From Hymenobacter sp. PAMC 26628 (GTDB taxonomy: Bacteria > Bacteroidota > Bacteroidia > Cytophagales > Hymenobacteraceae), in the NCBI RefSeq assembly GCF_001562275.1, contig NZ_CP014304.1:5084001-5148000 (forward strand): 64,000 nucleotides of DNA, in the 5' to 3' direction. The position numbers and the translations under genes were made by a program. Below, piece after piece: positions 1 to 8,785 of the stretch. Every line of letters starts with the position of its first letter. Position 1 is the first letter of the stretch. The notes under the pieces are model-generated. The model worked only from the letters and a program-made list of their open reading frames with translations. It did no database searches and had not been told where the DNA came from.

Positions 1-638
1 GCCGGGTCCGCGTGCAGGGCGGTGAGGGCCGCGCCCAGCCGCTTGTCGGCCAGCGCGTAGAGCCAGCCGACGCCGCCGGCGGCCCCATCGAGTAGGTGCC
101 GCCGCAGCGCCTGCACCAGCAGCAGGGTGGCCAACTGCTGGGCCACCAGAAAGCCCCCCGGCTGCGGCGCGTGCAACTCCTGCTGCAGCCGTTCCAGCGT
201 CCAGCGCAACACCGCCTTGTCGGCTTCCGCCCGGATGTGGACGACCGGCGGCAGCACGCCCAGCAACAGGTCGGCCTGCGCGCCCGCGAGGGTGAAATAA
301 CCGCCCAGGCTCAGAAAATCGCCGCCGCCCTGGTACGTCACGATGCCGCCCGTGCCCCGGTTAGGAAAGAGGGTGAGCACATCCACGGGTGCCAGCGCCA
401 AGTCACTGGCCACGCGGAAAGGCTGCCCGTGCGGCAACAGCAGGCAGTCCCCCGTCTCGACCCGAACTGGGTCGGCCACCCCCGCTACAGACAGCCAGCA
501 CGCGCCGGCCGCCGCCGCGTAGAACTTGATGCCTTCGTGCGGGCCGAACGCGATGGACCACTCGCCCCCCGCCGAAAAGGCATTGTAGAGGTACCCGCGA
601 ATCTTCACCAATGACAAAACATCTGAGAGGGGGTCCAT
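1..638 (-). CDS. AraC-family regulator with N-terminal cupin domain (partial, C-terminus outside the window)
   Basis: The minus strand reads open from an ATG at 638 to the window edge, giving about 212 residues of the N-terminal part. A TAGGAG ribosome site lies just before this ATG. The start MDPLSDVLSLVKIRGYLYN, followed by GEWSIAF and HEGIKFY, is typical of the AraC-binding cupin_6 domain. A GDCLLLPHGQPFR stretch near residue 65 matches the cupin sheet. The AraC helix-turn-helix domain should lie beyond position 1 and cannot be seen. The gene is divergent from three oxidoreductase genes, so control of those genes is likely by inference. Family identity is quite sure; the ligand is unknown. 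Confidence 0.85.
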   Translation of the reverse strand, partial: MDPLSDVLSLVKIRGYLYNAFSAGGEWSIAFGPHEGIKFYAAAAGACWLSVAGVADPVRVETGDCLLLPHGQPFRVASDLALAPVDVLTLFPNRGTGGIVTYQGGGDFLSLGGYFTLAGAQADLLLGVLPPVVHIRAEADKAVLRWTLERLQQELHAPQPGGFLVAQQLATLLLVQALRRHLLDGAAGGVGWLYALADKRLGAALTALHADP

Positions 639-666
639 GAGCTACTCCTATTATTTTGAACGCCCA

Positions 667-674
667 CAAAGATA
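667..674 (-). promoter_or_regulatory. Bacteroidetes -7 box for the AraC-type gene
   Basis: The minus strand reads TATCTTTG, an exact match to the Bacteroidetes -7 consensus TAnnTTTG, about 29 bases upstream of the ATG at 638. A clear -33 TTG box was not found. Confidence 0.5.
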
Positions 675-713
675 ATACGGACGATAACGCATAGGCCGTT
701 CTTAGGCGGCGGG

Positions 714-721
714 TAATTTTG
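714..721 (+). promoter_or_regulatory. Bacteroidetes -7 box for the oxidoreductase operon
   Basis: TAATTTTG matches TAnnTTTG on the plus strand, about 93 bases before the ATG at 814. A second, weaker copy (TAATTGTG) lies near 733-740. Both lie in the divergent region shared with the AraC-type gene. Confidence 0.4.
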
Positions 722-813
722 CATGGCCGGGCGGTAATTGTGCGGCGGCCTAAACTCAATCAACGACTCTACTCCCGCAGCACGGCGAAGCACAACCATC
801 TGCTACTTACTTT

Positions 814-1725
814 ATGAAAAAAATACTGGTTATCGGCGCGTCGGGCTTCATTGGCCGGCAGTTAACCACCGCGCTGTTGGCCGCCGGCTACGCGGTCCGC
901 TGCCTGGCGCGGAATGTGGCAAAGGTCGCAGACCTGACCGCCGCCGGCTGCGAAATCATGCCGGGCGACATTGCGGACCTGGCATCGGTGCAGCGGGCGG
1001 CAGCAGCAGTAGAGGCCGTCTACATCTCCATCCACACCTTATCGCCCCAGCCGGGCAGCGGGGCCGGCGCGCGGTTTATGGATGTCGAAAAAACCGGCGT
1101 CCAAAACGTCATCACGGCCTGCCGCGCAGCGGGCGTGCGTCGGGTAATTTACGTTACTTCTCTGGGCATTTCTCCCGATGAGCGAAGCGAGTGGCTGCGC
1201 GAGCGTTGGCACACCGAACAGCTGCTGCTCACCAGCGGCTTGGACGCCACCGTCATCCGGCCCGGCTTCGTCATTGGCGTGGGCGGCCTCGGGTTCGACA
1301 CGGTGGTAGGCAACGCCAAGCGCCGCGTCGCCTTCAGTCTGAGCGGCGACCGGCCCAGGATGCGCACCATTGCCGTGGACGACCTGGTGTATTACCTCGT
1401 CGGCGTGCTGGACGAGCCCCGCACCTACGGGCAAGGCTACGACGTGGGCAACGACAACCTCTTATCCACCAACCAGCTGATTGACGGCACGGCCGACCTG
1501 CTGGGCCGGCCGCATCCGCTCAAGCTCCAGTTGCCGCTCGGCCTAATGGGTGCGGGTGCTCCGCTCATCGAACGGATGGGCAAGCTCGCCCGCGGCACCA
1601 TCAAGGGCATTGTGGAGGGTGTGAAGGTCGAGATGATTGGCAACCCGCTGCCGCTGCGCGCGCTTCTGCCACGGCCACCTTTGCCCTTTCGACAGGCCGT
1701 GAAGCGGGCCTTGGCCATGAGCTAG
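814..1725 (+). CDS. NmrA-like atypical SDR, NAD(P)-binding oxidoreductase (copy 1)
   Basis: 303 residues. The N-terminus holds the dinucleotide-binding GxxGxxG motif as GASGFIG at residues 8-14, followed by an NmrA-like Rossmann fold (AVRCLARN, then PGDIADL). Such proteins reduce or sense quinones and other small electrophiles; the substrate here cannot be told. It is the first gene of a three-gene run divergent from the AraC-type regulator. It is closely similar to the next gene over most of its length (for example VEAVYISIHTLS and EWLRERWHTEQLLL in both), so the pair is a tandem duplication. Family call is firm, function unknown. Confidence 0.85.
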   Translation: MKKILVIGASGFIGRQLTTALLAAGYAVRCLARNVAKVADLTAAGCEIMPGDIADLASVQRAAAAVEAVYISIHTLSPQPGSGAGARFMDVEKTGVQNVITACRAAGVRRVIYVTSLGISPDERSEWLRERWHTEQLLLTSGLDATVIRPGFVIGVGGLGFDTVVGNAKRRVAFSLSGDRPRMRTIAVDDLVYYLVGVLDEPRTYGQGYDVGNDNLLSTNQLIDGTADLLGRPHPLKLQLPLGLMGAGAPLIERMGKLARGTIKGIVEGVKVEMIGNPLPLRALLPRPPLPFRQAVKRALAMS

Positions 1726-1767
1726 CGGCGCTGCCGCGCGGCGGGTACTCGAACCTTAATTCCCCAC

Positions 1768-1795
1768 GCGCTTCCTCCTGAACGGGAGGAAGCGC
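1768..1795 (+). terminator. Perfect 11-bp hairpin between the duplicated SDR genes
   Basis: GCGCTTCCTCC at 1768-1778 pairs with GGAGGAAGCGC at 1785-1795 across a 6-base loop. There is no T-run after it, so it could be an attenuator or mRNA processing structure rather than a classic terminator. Confidence 0.4.
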
Positions 1796-1815
1796 CTTAA
1801 CAAGCCACCTGATTT

Positions 1816-2721
1816 ATGAAAACAGTTTTGGTTATCGGCGCGTCGGGCTTTATTGGCCGGCAGCTGAGTAACGCCTTATTAGCCGCCGGCTACGCGGTTC
1901 GCTGCCTGGCGCGGGAGGTAGCGAAGGTCGAGGATCTGGCCCGCGCCGGCTGCGAGGTGATGCCGGGAGATATTTCAGACCTCGCAGCGGTGCAGCGGGC
2001 CGTAGCGGCGGTGGAAGCCGTCTACATCTCCATCCACACCTTGTCGGCGCAGCCGGGCAGCGCAGCGAATCAGCGCTTCATGGACATCGAGAAAACCGGC
2101 GTGCAAAACGTTATCACGGCCTGCCGGGCGGGCGGGGTGCGCCGGGTGGTTTACATCACTTCCCTAGGCACCTCCCCCGAGGCCCCGAGCGAGTGGCTGC
2201 GCGAGCGCTGGCACACGGAACAATTGCTGCTCACCAGCGGCCTCGATGCCACCGTCATCCGGCCCGGTTTCATCGTCGGCGTGGGCGGCGGCGGGTTTGA
2301 CGGGGTCGTGAACCAAGCCAGGCTTCCTGTCGGCAGCAGGATGGGCGGCGACCGGCCGCGGATGCGCACGATTGCCGTGGACGACCTGGTGTATTACCTC
2401 GTCGGCGTGCTTGATGACCCGCGCACGTATGGGCAAGGCTACGACGTGGGCAATGACTACGTGCTGTCCATCAAGCAGTTAATCGAAACCATTGCGGCTA
2501 TGCTGGCCCGGCGTCCGGCCCTCTTGCCCCCACCGACGCCCGCCAGCCCCCCCGCCCCGGCCCCCGAACGCCGGGGTAGCCCCCCCGAGGGGGCAATGGA
2601 GGGCTTCCGGGACAGCCTGCAAGTCGATATGAACGGCGACCCCCTGCCCATCCGCACGCTCCTGCCCCGGCCGCTGCGGTCCTGGCCAGCGGCCGCGGAG
2701 CACGCGTTGGCAAGCAATTAA
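1816..2721 (+). CDS. NmrA-like atypical SDR, NAD(P)-binding oxidoreductase (copy 2)
   Basis: 301 residues with the same GASGFIG nucleotide-binding motif at residues 8-14 as the gene before it. The first 230 or so residues follow copy 1 almost position by position, which shows a recent tandem duplication. The C-terminal part differs: around residues 233-258 it has a proline-rich run (PALLPPPTPASPP and following) where copy 1 has an ordinary helix-like stretch. This segment comes from a C-rich DNA tract near 2520-2600 and may reflect drift or compensating frameshifts. It lies 90 bases after copy 1, with a hairpin between them, and 21 bases before the next gene. Confidence 0.83.
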   Translation: MKTVLVIGASGFIGRQLSNALLAAGYAVRCLAREVAKVEDLARAGCEVMPGDISDLAAVQRAVAAVEAVYISIHTLSAQPGSAANQRFMDIEKTGVQNVITACRAGGVRRVVYITSLGTSPEAPSEWLRERWHTEQLLLTSGLDATVIRPGFIVGVGGGGFDGVVNQARLPVGSRMGGDRPRMRTIAVDDLVYYLVGVLDDPRTYGQGYDVGNDYVLSIKQLIETIAAMLARRPALLPPPTPASPPAPAPERRGSPPEGAMEGFRDSLQVDMNGDPLPIRTLLPRPLRSWPAAAEHALASN

Positions 2722-2742
2722 TTAATCCTAAAAACTATAGCG

Positions 2743-3708
2743 ATGCGGGTCTTTGTTACCGGCGCCACGGGCTTCATTGGAGCGGCCGTGGTGCAAGAAT
2801 TGCTCGACGCGGGCCACCAGGTGCTGGGCCTCGCCCGCTCCCGGGCCGCGGCTTTGAAGCTGGCTACTGCGGGGGCCCAAGCCCACGAGGGGGCCCTGGA
2901 TGACCTGGCAAGCTTGCGCACGGGGGCCGCGGCGGCGGACGGCGTTATCCACCTGGCCTATATCCACGAGTTCTCCTACGCGCCGCTTTCGACGCGTTTG
3001 CGCGTGCTGCTGGGCGGGCTACCCGGCGGCATTGCCGCGCGCTTCATCGGGGCCATCGGCGAGGCAGACCAGCGCGCGGTTGAGGCCCTCGGCGAGGCCC
3101 TCGCGGGCTCGGGCCGCCCGCTCGTCGTCACCTCCGGCATTGCCGCCCTGGCGGCGGGCCGGCTGACGAGCGAAGACGAGGCGGGCGACCCCGGCTCCAT
3201 CGCCGCGCACCGCCTCGCATCTGAAGACGTCGCCCTGGCACTAGCGGCCCAGGGGGTGCGCGCGTCGGTGGTGCGCCTACCGCCCACGGTGCACGGCGAC
3301 GGGGATACCGGCTTCGTGCCCCGCCTCATCGGGATTGCGCGCAAGAAGGGCGTGTCGGCGTATGTCGGCGACGGCCTCAACCGCTGGTCGGCGGTCCACC
3401 GCCTGGACGCGGCCCACCTTTTCCGGCTGGCCTTGGAGCAAGGCACGGCGGGCGCACGGTACCACGGCGTGGCGGAGGAGGGAATATCGACCAAAGAAAT
3501 CGCGGCGCTTATCGGCCGCCGCCTTCACATGCCAGTGGTCGGCCAGTCAACCCAGGAGGCCGGCCGGCACTTTGGCTTCCTCGGGCCCTTATTCGGAACC
3601 GACAATCCCGCCTCCAGCACGCTCACCCAAGCCCGATTGGGCTGGCAGCCGACGCAGCCCGGCTTACTGGCCGACCTGGCTCAATCAACTACGTATTTCG
3701 ACCATTGA
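2743..3708 (+). CDS. NAD-dependent epimerase/dehydratase-like SDR
   Basis: 321 residues, an extended SDR with GATGFIG at residues 7-13. Later segments (SVVRLPPTVHGDGDTGFVP, then WSAVHRLDAAHLFRLALE) match the SDR_a5-type epimerase/reductase proteins often found next to AraC regulators. The canonical YxxxK catalytic pair is not obvious: after TSGIAAL comes a short region with no clear tyrosine-lysine motif, which is common in atypical SDRs. It is separated by only 21 bases from the preceding gene, so it is likely co-transcribed. The substrate is unknown. Confidence 0.8.
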   Translation: MRVFVTGATGFIGAAVVQELLDAGHQVLGLARSRAAALKLATAGAQAHEGALDDLASLRTGAAAADGVIHLAYIHEFSYAPLSTRLRVLLGGLPGGIAARFIGAIGEADQRAVEALGEALAGSGRPLVVTSGIAALAAGRLTSEDEAGDPGSIAAHRLASEDVALALAAQGVRASVVRLPPTVHGDGDTGFVPRLIGIARKKGVSAYVGDGLNRWSAVHRLDAAHLFRLALEQGTAGARYHGVAEEGISTKEIAALIGRRLHMPVVGQSTQEAGRHFGFLGPLFGTDNPASSTLTQARLGWQPTQPGLLADLAQSTTYFDH

Positions 3709-3927
3709 AAAGCGCCCAATGGCCGCGCTGCCCGGCGGACGGCCTTTGTTAGAAGCAGGAGCGGTGGCTACGGCGGGCTGCTACCCAGGCTTTGTCAGGC
3801 GGCCCCACCACTGGCCTTGGCTAAAAGTTTGGTTTTACGCCGCCGCGACGTGTTTGTGCTGACCAGTGAGCGCTTTGCCGCCCTGTGACAACGAGTCAAT
3901 ACATGCGCACTTTCCGGCAACGGCTTA

Positions 3928-4799
3928 GAGGCTATCCAAATAGGGGATTAACTTTGGCTAATGGCGACAGTTCAAGAATTCACGATTTCAGACACGCTTT
4001 GGGCGCGGTTAGCGCCCCTGCTGCCCGCGCATGTGGGCAAGGCCCACCCGCTGGGCTGCCATCGGCCGCGCATCCCGGACCGGGACGCGCGGAGCGCCAT
4101 CTTCTTCGTTTTGCGCACGGGCTGCCAGTGGAAAGCGCTGGATGCAACCGGTTTGTGCCAAAGCAGTACCGCCCACAGCCGGTTCCAGCAGTGGGTGCAA
4201 GCCGGCGTATTTGCCCGCCGCTGGGACGAGGCCCTGGGCGACTACGACGAGCTGCTTGGGTTAAACTTTGCCTGGATGGCCCTCGACGGCTCGCTGCACA
4301 AAGCGCCGCTGGGCGGAAAAAAAAACGGGGCCCAACCCCCCGGACCGCGGCAACGGCGGCGTCAAGCGCAGCCTGTTGACGGAGGCCCGGGGCATCCCGG
4401 TGGGGCTGGTGCTCGACGGGGCCAACCGCCACGACGGGAAGCTGGTGGAGAGCACCTGGGCCAGCGTGCCGCCCCAGGCCGAAGCCGCCCGCGACGCCCA
4501 CCGGGCGGCGGGCGGGCAGCAGGGGCTGTGCCTGGCTGCCGGCTACGCCTCGAAGCAGGTGCGCGAACTGCTGGCGGCCCTCGGCTACACGGCCCACATC
4601 CGCCCGCGGGGGGAAGAAGTCCAGGCCAAAAAAGCCGGCCAGAAAGCCCGGCGCTGGGCCGTGGAGCGGACCCACTCCTGGCGCAACCGCTTCCGGCACT
4701 TGCTCATTCGCTGGGCCAAAAAGCCCGAAAACTACCTGGCCATGCTTCATTTTGCTTGCGCGCGAATCACCTGGTCCAATTGCCTATTTGGATAGCCTC
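3928..4799 (+). mobile_element. IS5-family insertion sequence (872 bp)
   Basis: Inverted ends GAGGCTATCCAAATAGG are found at 3928-3944 and, reversed, at 4783-4799. TA lies just outside each end (3926-3927 and 4800-4801). The element encodes one transposase in two frames. Confidence 0.85.
3961..4795 (+). CDS. IS5-family transposase, two overlapping frames joined at an A9 tract
   Basis: The first frame starts MATVQEFTISDTLWARLAPLLP at 3961 and carries the N-terminal DUF4096-like part, including GCQWKALDATG. The second frame runs to 4795 and carries the DDE core and C-terminus (TGPNPPDRGN, RSLLTEARGIPVGLV, ANRHDGKL, ARRWAVERTHSWRNRF). The frames meet at A9, positions 4317-4325. Joining needs a +1 shift, equal to loss of one A, which gives the usual GGKKTGPNP of the family. 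Transcript slippage or ribosomal frameshifting could supply this; a fixed mutation or sequencing error is the alternative. Confidence 0.8.
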
Positions 4800-4979
4800 T
4801 AAGCATTGTAATTCCTTCATGGGGTGAAAACGGATATCGTCGAAGGTAGCGCCAAGACGCAACCCACGTTTAGCAAAAGGGTCCCAAAGTAGACGAGGCG
4901 TTCAGGAGAAAGAGCGTTCAATTAGGGAAAAACCTATAGGGTGGCCGGGTGGTAAAGACATTGCGGGGGTATTGTATTG

Positions 4980-5763
4980 AGTAGACTTGTTCCTAAATAG
5001 CTTCTTTTCGTTTTTTGAGATGCCAATTCCAGATTCCACAAGCTAGGGCGAGGAGCCGGTCGTTAAATGCAGCGGACTTATTGCGGCCGGTTTGGGCCAC
5101 GCAGCCCAGGCGTTTGGCCCCGCCGATGGCGTGTTCGCCCGTGGCACGGCGGCGGGCGTGGGCCCATTTTCGGTTCGTTGGGCATCGGTCAGGGCCGCGT
5201 CGGGGCGTTTTTTGCGGTGCCGGGGCTTGCGCTGCGGCAGGCTTTGGGGCGGCAGGCTTTGGGGCGGCAGGCTTTGGGGCGGCAGGCCGTAGTCGGTGAC
5301 CAGGCCCAGGTAGCCCCAATCGGCCGGCAAGGCGAAGGGGTCGCGTAAGCCCCGGTTGGCCGCGAACCCGTTTTTAAGCAGTTGGTCGTCGTGCGTGGAC
5401 CCGCAGGTGGTGGGTCCCAGGTAGTGAACACACCGGGCGGGGGCGGCGACAAGCGCCTTTTTACGGGGCAGTCTTTTTTTTGCCCGAGTAGCCGGCCGCC
5501 CGGTCCACGACGGCGCGCGGCCGGTGTGGGGGGCGCTCGGGGGCATCGAGCAGCGGCACGGGCACCTCGGCAAAGACCGCTTGCACCTGGGCCAGCGAGT
5601 CGATGGCGCGGGCCGGCAGCACGCCTTGCGTGCGCAGGGCACGTTCCAGGGCCTTGGCTAAGCGGAGCGCGTGTTCGCAAGCTTTGGAGCGTGGCAGGCC
5701 AAACGTAGCGGCCAGCACGTCAAAGGCGGGATACGTTTTGAGGCAGTAGAGGACAAATAATAG
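4980..5763 (-). mobile_element. ISL2-type IS5-family remnant, decayed transposase
   Basis: The minus strand encodes pieces of a DDE_Tnp_4 transposase. The N-terminal piece (5718 downward, LAATFGLPRSKACEHALRL, then VPLLDAPERPPHRP and YSGKKK), a middle piece (KNGFAANRGLRDPF, WGYLGLVTDYGLPP) and a C-terminal piece (NRKWAHARRRATGEHAIGG, ending at 4993) lie in three frames. The first break is at an eight-T tract (5474-5481) and the second is within a tandem 15-bp repeat. The first 50 or so residues expected for the family are missing because the IS1 element starts at 5764. The element is non-functional. Confidence 0.75.
5236..5280 (+). repeat. Three tandem 15-bp repeats inside the ISL2-type transposase
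   Basis: The unit GGCAGGCTTTGGGGC occurs three times in exact tandem (5236-5250, 5251-5265, 5266-5280), followed by a partial copy. On the coding strand it encodes a repeated Pro-Pro-Gln-Ser-Leu pentapeptide. It coincides with the second frame break. Confidence 0.9.
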
Positions 5764-5775
5764 TTTGGCGTTGGT

Positions 5776-6262
5776 CTAATCAAGGATGATACTACGGTTA
5801 TGGCCATCAATGCTAATTTTAATGCGGGCGATGTGCATTTTCAGGCACTTGCTGAAGGAACAGTTTTTGCGTACCAGCACCCTGCAGCGGTGGCGCAAGG
5901 AGCAGTTAATGGCCTCCACGACATTGGTGCCGCCATCGCCTTTGGGACAGCGCCGGTGCCGGATACGTGGCAGGACCTGGGCATAGGCTTTCCACTCGTC
6001 GGTGAAGTACCAGCAGTGGCGGCGGTAGCGCGCGGGCAGCTGGTGCCAGAGCCGGCGGGCCGCCTCCGCGCCCCGCGTGCCCAGCGTCCAGGCCACGATG
6101 CGGCGACTGGCCCGCTCCGCTCCACGGCCAGCCACAGCCAGACTTTGTGCTTCTTGCGGCCCACGAAGGTCCACAGCTCGTCCAGTTCCAGCGCTTCCCA
6201 CCGCTTTTTCTGCGCCTTTTTCGACCGCAAGCGGGGCAACGCCGGGGCTACGAGGGCGGCTT
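5776..6262 (-). pseudogene. insB: IS1 insB transposase, broken by a 5-bp duplication
   Basis: The frame after the A8 tract reads to ELDELWTFVGRKKHKVWLWL, the InsB DDE start, then goes out of frame. The rest (RRIVAWTLGTRG, WYFTDEWKAYAQVLP, NVVEAINCSLRHRC) is in another frame and stops at 5776. At the break, CCGCT is present twice in a row (6112-6116 and 6117-6121). Removing one copy restores the usual VERASRRIVAW. The gene is therefore inactive through a simple 5-bp tandem duplication. Confidence 0.8.
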
Positions 6263-6511
6263 TTTTTTAATCCGGCTGGCAATGGTCATGCGCGACACCC
6301 CCGTTGCCCGCACGATGCTGCGCTGTGAGTTGCGCTCTTCGAGCAGCTTGTCTACCTGCGCGTACTGCGCGGCTTTCGCCACGGCGGCGGGCTCGAAGCG
6401 GGCTTGGTGGCGGCAGGCTTTGCATTGGTAGCGGGCGTGCCCCTGGCGGTGCCCATTGCGGCGAATTTGGTCGCTGCCACACTTGGCGCAAAAATGTTGC
6501 GTATGAACCAT
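6248..6511 (-). CDS. insA: IS1 InsA-like protein
   Basis: 87 residues from an ATG at 6511, which has AGGAG a few bases upstream. The N-terminus has the InsA zinc-binding pair (CAKCGS, then CKACRHQ) and a short helix-turn-helix (SQRSIVRATGVSRMTIASRI). The frame ends after an eight-A tract (T8 on the plus strand at 6261-6268). In IS1, a -1 shift on such a tract makes the InsA-InsB fusion transposase; here the downstream insB frame is indeed in the -1 frame. Confidence 0.85.
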   Translation of the reverse strand: MVHTQHFCAKCGSDQIRRNGHRQGHARYQCKACRHQARFEPAAVAKAAQYAQVDKLLEERNSQRSIVRATGVSRMTIASRIKKKPPS

Positions 6512-6554
6512 AAGGGCTCCTGCGAATTTCATCCCCATTTAGACCACCGCCAAA

Positions 6555-7589
6555 TATGGTTATGCTTGAATGTGGGACTCATTCGGTAGACGTGGGCGGG
6601 CGTTTGACCACCCAGACTTTGGTGCGGCCGGCGCTGGTTGTAGTAGCCAAAGTACGCGTGCAATTGCTGGTGCAGGTGCCGGCCGTCGTCGGCTGGGTTG
6701 AGGTAAATATGCTCCCATTTGACCGTGCGCCAGCGGCGCTCGATGAAGGCATTGCCGGTGACGCGTCCCCGGCCATCGCGGCTAATGCGGCAGCCAGCTT
6801 GTAGCAGGGCCTGTTCGTACGCCGGGCTGGTAAATTGGCTGCCCTGGTCGGAATTGAAGATGTGCGGGGCCGGTGCCACGCGCAGGGCATCGGCCAGCGC
6901 CTGGAGGCAAAAGCCCATGTCGAGCGTATTGGAAAGCTGCCAGCTCAGCACGTAGCGCGGGTACCAGTCGAGCACGGCGGCCAGATACAAAAAGCCCTTG
7001 ACCATGGGCACGTAGGTGATGTTGGTACTCCAGACCTCGTTCGGGGCCGTGGCCGGGCGCTCGCGCAGCAGGTAGGGGTAGGACGTGATGCCCTGGCCCG
7101 GCACGGACAGGCGCGGTTTGGGATAAATGGGCTCGTGGCCCATCCGGCGCACGAGCCGGCGCACGCGCTTTTCGTTGACGGCGTGGCCAGCCAGGCGCAG
7201 GTGGTCGCGCAGGCCCAGCACGCCCTTGAAGTTGTGCTGGGTGAATTCCTCGTCGAGCAGGCGCATGAGTTCGAGGTTATACGCACTTTCCCCACAGGGC
7301 TGGTATTAGAAGCTGCTGCGCGAAAGGCCCAGGGCCTGACAGCGGGCGGCCACCGAACTGGCCGGGTCCGCTGCCTTCACTAGGGCGCGTTGCTGGACGT
7401 GCTCATCGGGGCAGCGTTTTTTTTAGCAGCGCATTTTCCATCTGTAGCCGGCCGATGGCCGCGTAGAGCGGCTCAACGTTGGGCGTCGGTGCAACGGGAG
7501 CCTTTAGTTTTGAGGCGTGGGACGAAACCAAGACAACGTCCGGTTCTTTTCACCTTTTGTTTTCGGACAACCACCCCGGCGGGCTACCC
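6555..7589 (-). mobile_element. IS3-family remnant with nonsense-mutated orfB
   Basis: The minus strand encodes an IS3 orfB integrase core (HEPIYPKPRLSVPGQG, WSTNITYVPMVKGFLYLA, HIFNSDQGSQFTSPAYE, ERRWRTVKWEHIYL, QRRPHQSLGGQTPAHVY). The downstream frame opens at 7266, but upstream codons are in frame except for a TAA near 7307-7309 where family members have a tyrosine (SSF-stop-YQP). The end of an orfA is visible (AAIGRLQMENALLKK) and joins at T8, 7417-7424. The upstream end is cut by the IS630 at 7592 and the downstream end by IS1. Confidence 0.75.
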
Positions 7590-7602
7590 TAGTAGGTCAA
7601 AT

Positions 7603-8300
7603 CTAGCCGGTTGTCGGGTACAACCGTTTGAGTTTGATGCGGGCCTTCTCGGTTGTAAACTGCCAGTTGGTGGGTGCCCCCAGTTGGTTGCGCGCTAGTT
7701 GCCAAGCGTAGCAGTGCGCTTCCAGCGTCGGCCGGTCGGGCACGCGCTGCGGCAGGCCGTGGGTGAGCAGGGCGGCAAACTCGATTTCAGCCATGTTGAG
7801 CCACGAGCCATGCTTGGGGGTGAACACAAATTCCACGCGCTGCAACAGGGCGTGCGCCCGTACCGGGTCAAAAATCTCGTAAAAAGCGGCGGGCTGGTGC
7901 GCCGACAAATTGTCGAGCACCAGCGTCACGCGCGTCGCTTGGGCGTAGTCCTCCTCCAGCAGGCGGGCTACCGCCCGGGCAAACGTGAGTCGGTCATGGC
8001 GGTCTTCGACCTGCACCCGGCGGCGACCGGCCAGCGGCTCGTGCAGCATATACACCTGGGCCACGCCCTGGCGGTGGTACTCGCAGTCGTAGCGGGTGCT
8101 GCCATCGGGCAGCGGGAGTGGCACGCGGCTTTCGCGTAGTAATTGCTTGGGCGACTCATCCAGGCACACGACTGGCTGGGCTGGGTCGTACGGGCGTTGG
8201 TAGACGTCAAGCACCCGTTCCATGGCGCAGACGAAGGCCGCGTTCTGAGCGGGTGGAATCACCCACATCTGTCGCTTCCAGGGCTGTAACGCATTTTTTT
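7603..8300 (-). CDS. IS630 copy a, second frame (DDE catalytic part)
   Basis: Read from the A8 tract, the frame gives ALQPWKRQMWVIPPAQNAAF and then the DDE domain. Visible catalytic blocks are PVVCLDESPKQLL (first Asp), VTLVLDNLSAHQP (second Asp) and HGSWLNMAEIEF (Glu). It lacks its own good start and is best read as the C-terminal half of a frameshift product. It ends at 7603 inside the terminal repeat region and looks intact. Confidence 0.85.
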
Positions 8301-8726
8301 TAGTACCCGCCCCACCATCGCCGGGCTGGCCTCGGGCAGCACCTGCAGCGTGACCAGGTGAGCGGCCAACAAGCGCAATGTCCAGTGGGCGTACCCTTCG
8401 GGCGGGGTGGAGCAGGCCGCCGCGGCCAGGTGCGCCTCCACCTCCCCGGTGTACTTACTGGCCGGCCACTGCTGGCGGGGCTGCCCCAGCAGGGCGGCCT
8501 CCACGCCCGCCTCGCAGGCGCGTTGGCGCAGGCGCTCCAGGGTGCGCGTACTCACGCCGTAGGCTTGGCTAGTCTGGGTGTCGCTCCAGTTCAAGCCGTT
8601 TGTAGCTACGGCCAACAGGCACTGAGCCCGCACAAGCCGGGCGCTGGCCACGCGCCGCTGCTGCACGAGTTCCGTTAGCGAGGCCTGTTCTTCGGCCCTC
8701 AGCGCTAAGACATAATACTTCGCCAT
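8259..8726 (-). CDS. IS630 copy a, first frame (helix-turn-helix part)
   Basis: 155 residues beginning MAKYYVLALRAEEQASLTELV. It contains the IS630 helix-turn-helix segment (LNWSDTQTSQAYGVSTRTLERL) and the winged-helix second domain (YAHWTLRLLAAHLVTL). The frame runs over an eight-A tract (plus-strand T8 at 8294-8301) and ends shortly after it. The catalytic half is in the -1 frame, as in other IS630 elements that use frameshifting. Confidence 0.85.
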   Translation of the reverse strand: MAKYYVLALRAEEQASLTELVQQRRVASARLVRAQCLLAVATNGLNWSDTQTSQAYGVSTRTLERLRQRACEAGVEAALLGQPRQQWPASKYTGEVEAHLAAAACSTPPEGYAHWTLRLLAAHLVTLQVLPEASPAMVGRVLKKMRYSPGSDRCG

Positions 8727-8785
8727 TTGTCAGGTCATTTTACCCGACAAGATACTAGATTTATCCTACTAGAGCGGTTTAATAA

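Larger units (their letters stand above)
5764..6554 (-). mobile_element. IS1-family insertion sequence (about 791 bp)
   Basis: Imperfect inverted ends start TTTGGCG(T/G)TGGTCTAA at 5764 and, reversed, finish at 6554, with a second matched block GGATGA further in. It holds insA and insB on the minus strand. No target duplication is visible because both flanks are remnants of other elements. Confidence 0.75.
7592..8769 (-). mobile_element. IS630-family insertion sequence, copy a (1178 bp)
   Basis: Ends share a long imperfect inverted repeat (GTAGG, AAATCTAG, TTGTCGGGTA blocks) beginning at 7592 and, reversed, at 8769. Both ends are flanked by TA (7590-7591 and 8770-8771), the IS630 target site. 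Confidence 0.9.

Noticed and set aside
1741..1800. Possible tRNA because of a GTACTCGAACC-like run next to a hairpin
   Set aside because: No cloverleaf can be drawn; only a single 11-bp hairpin is present.
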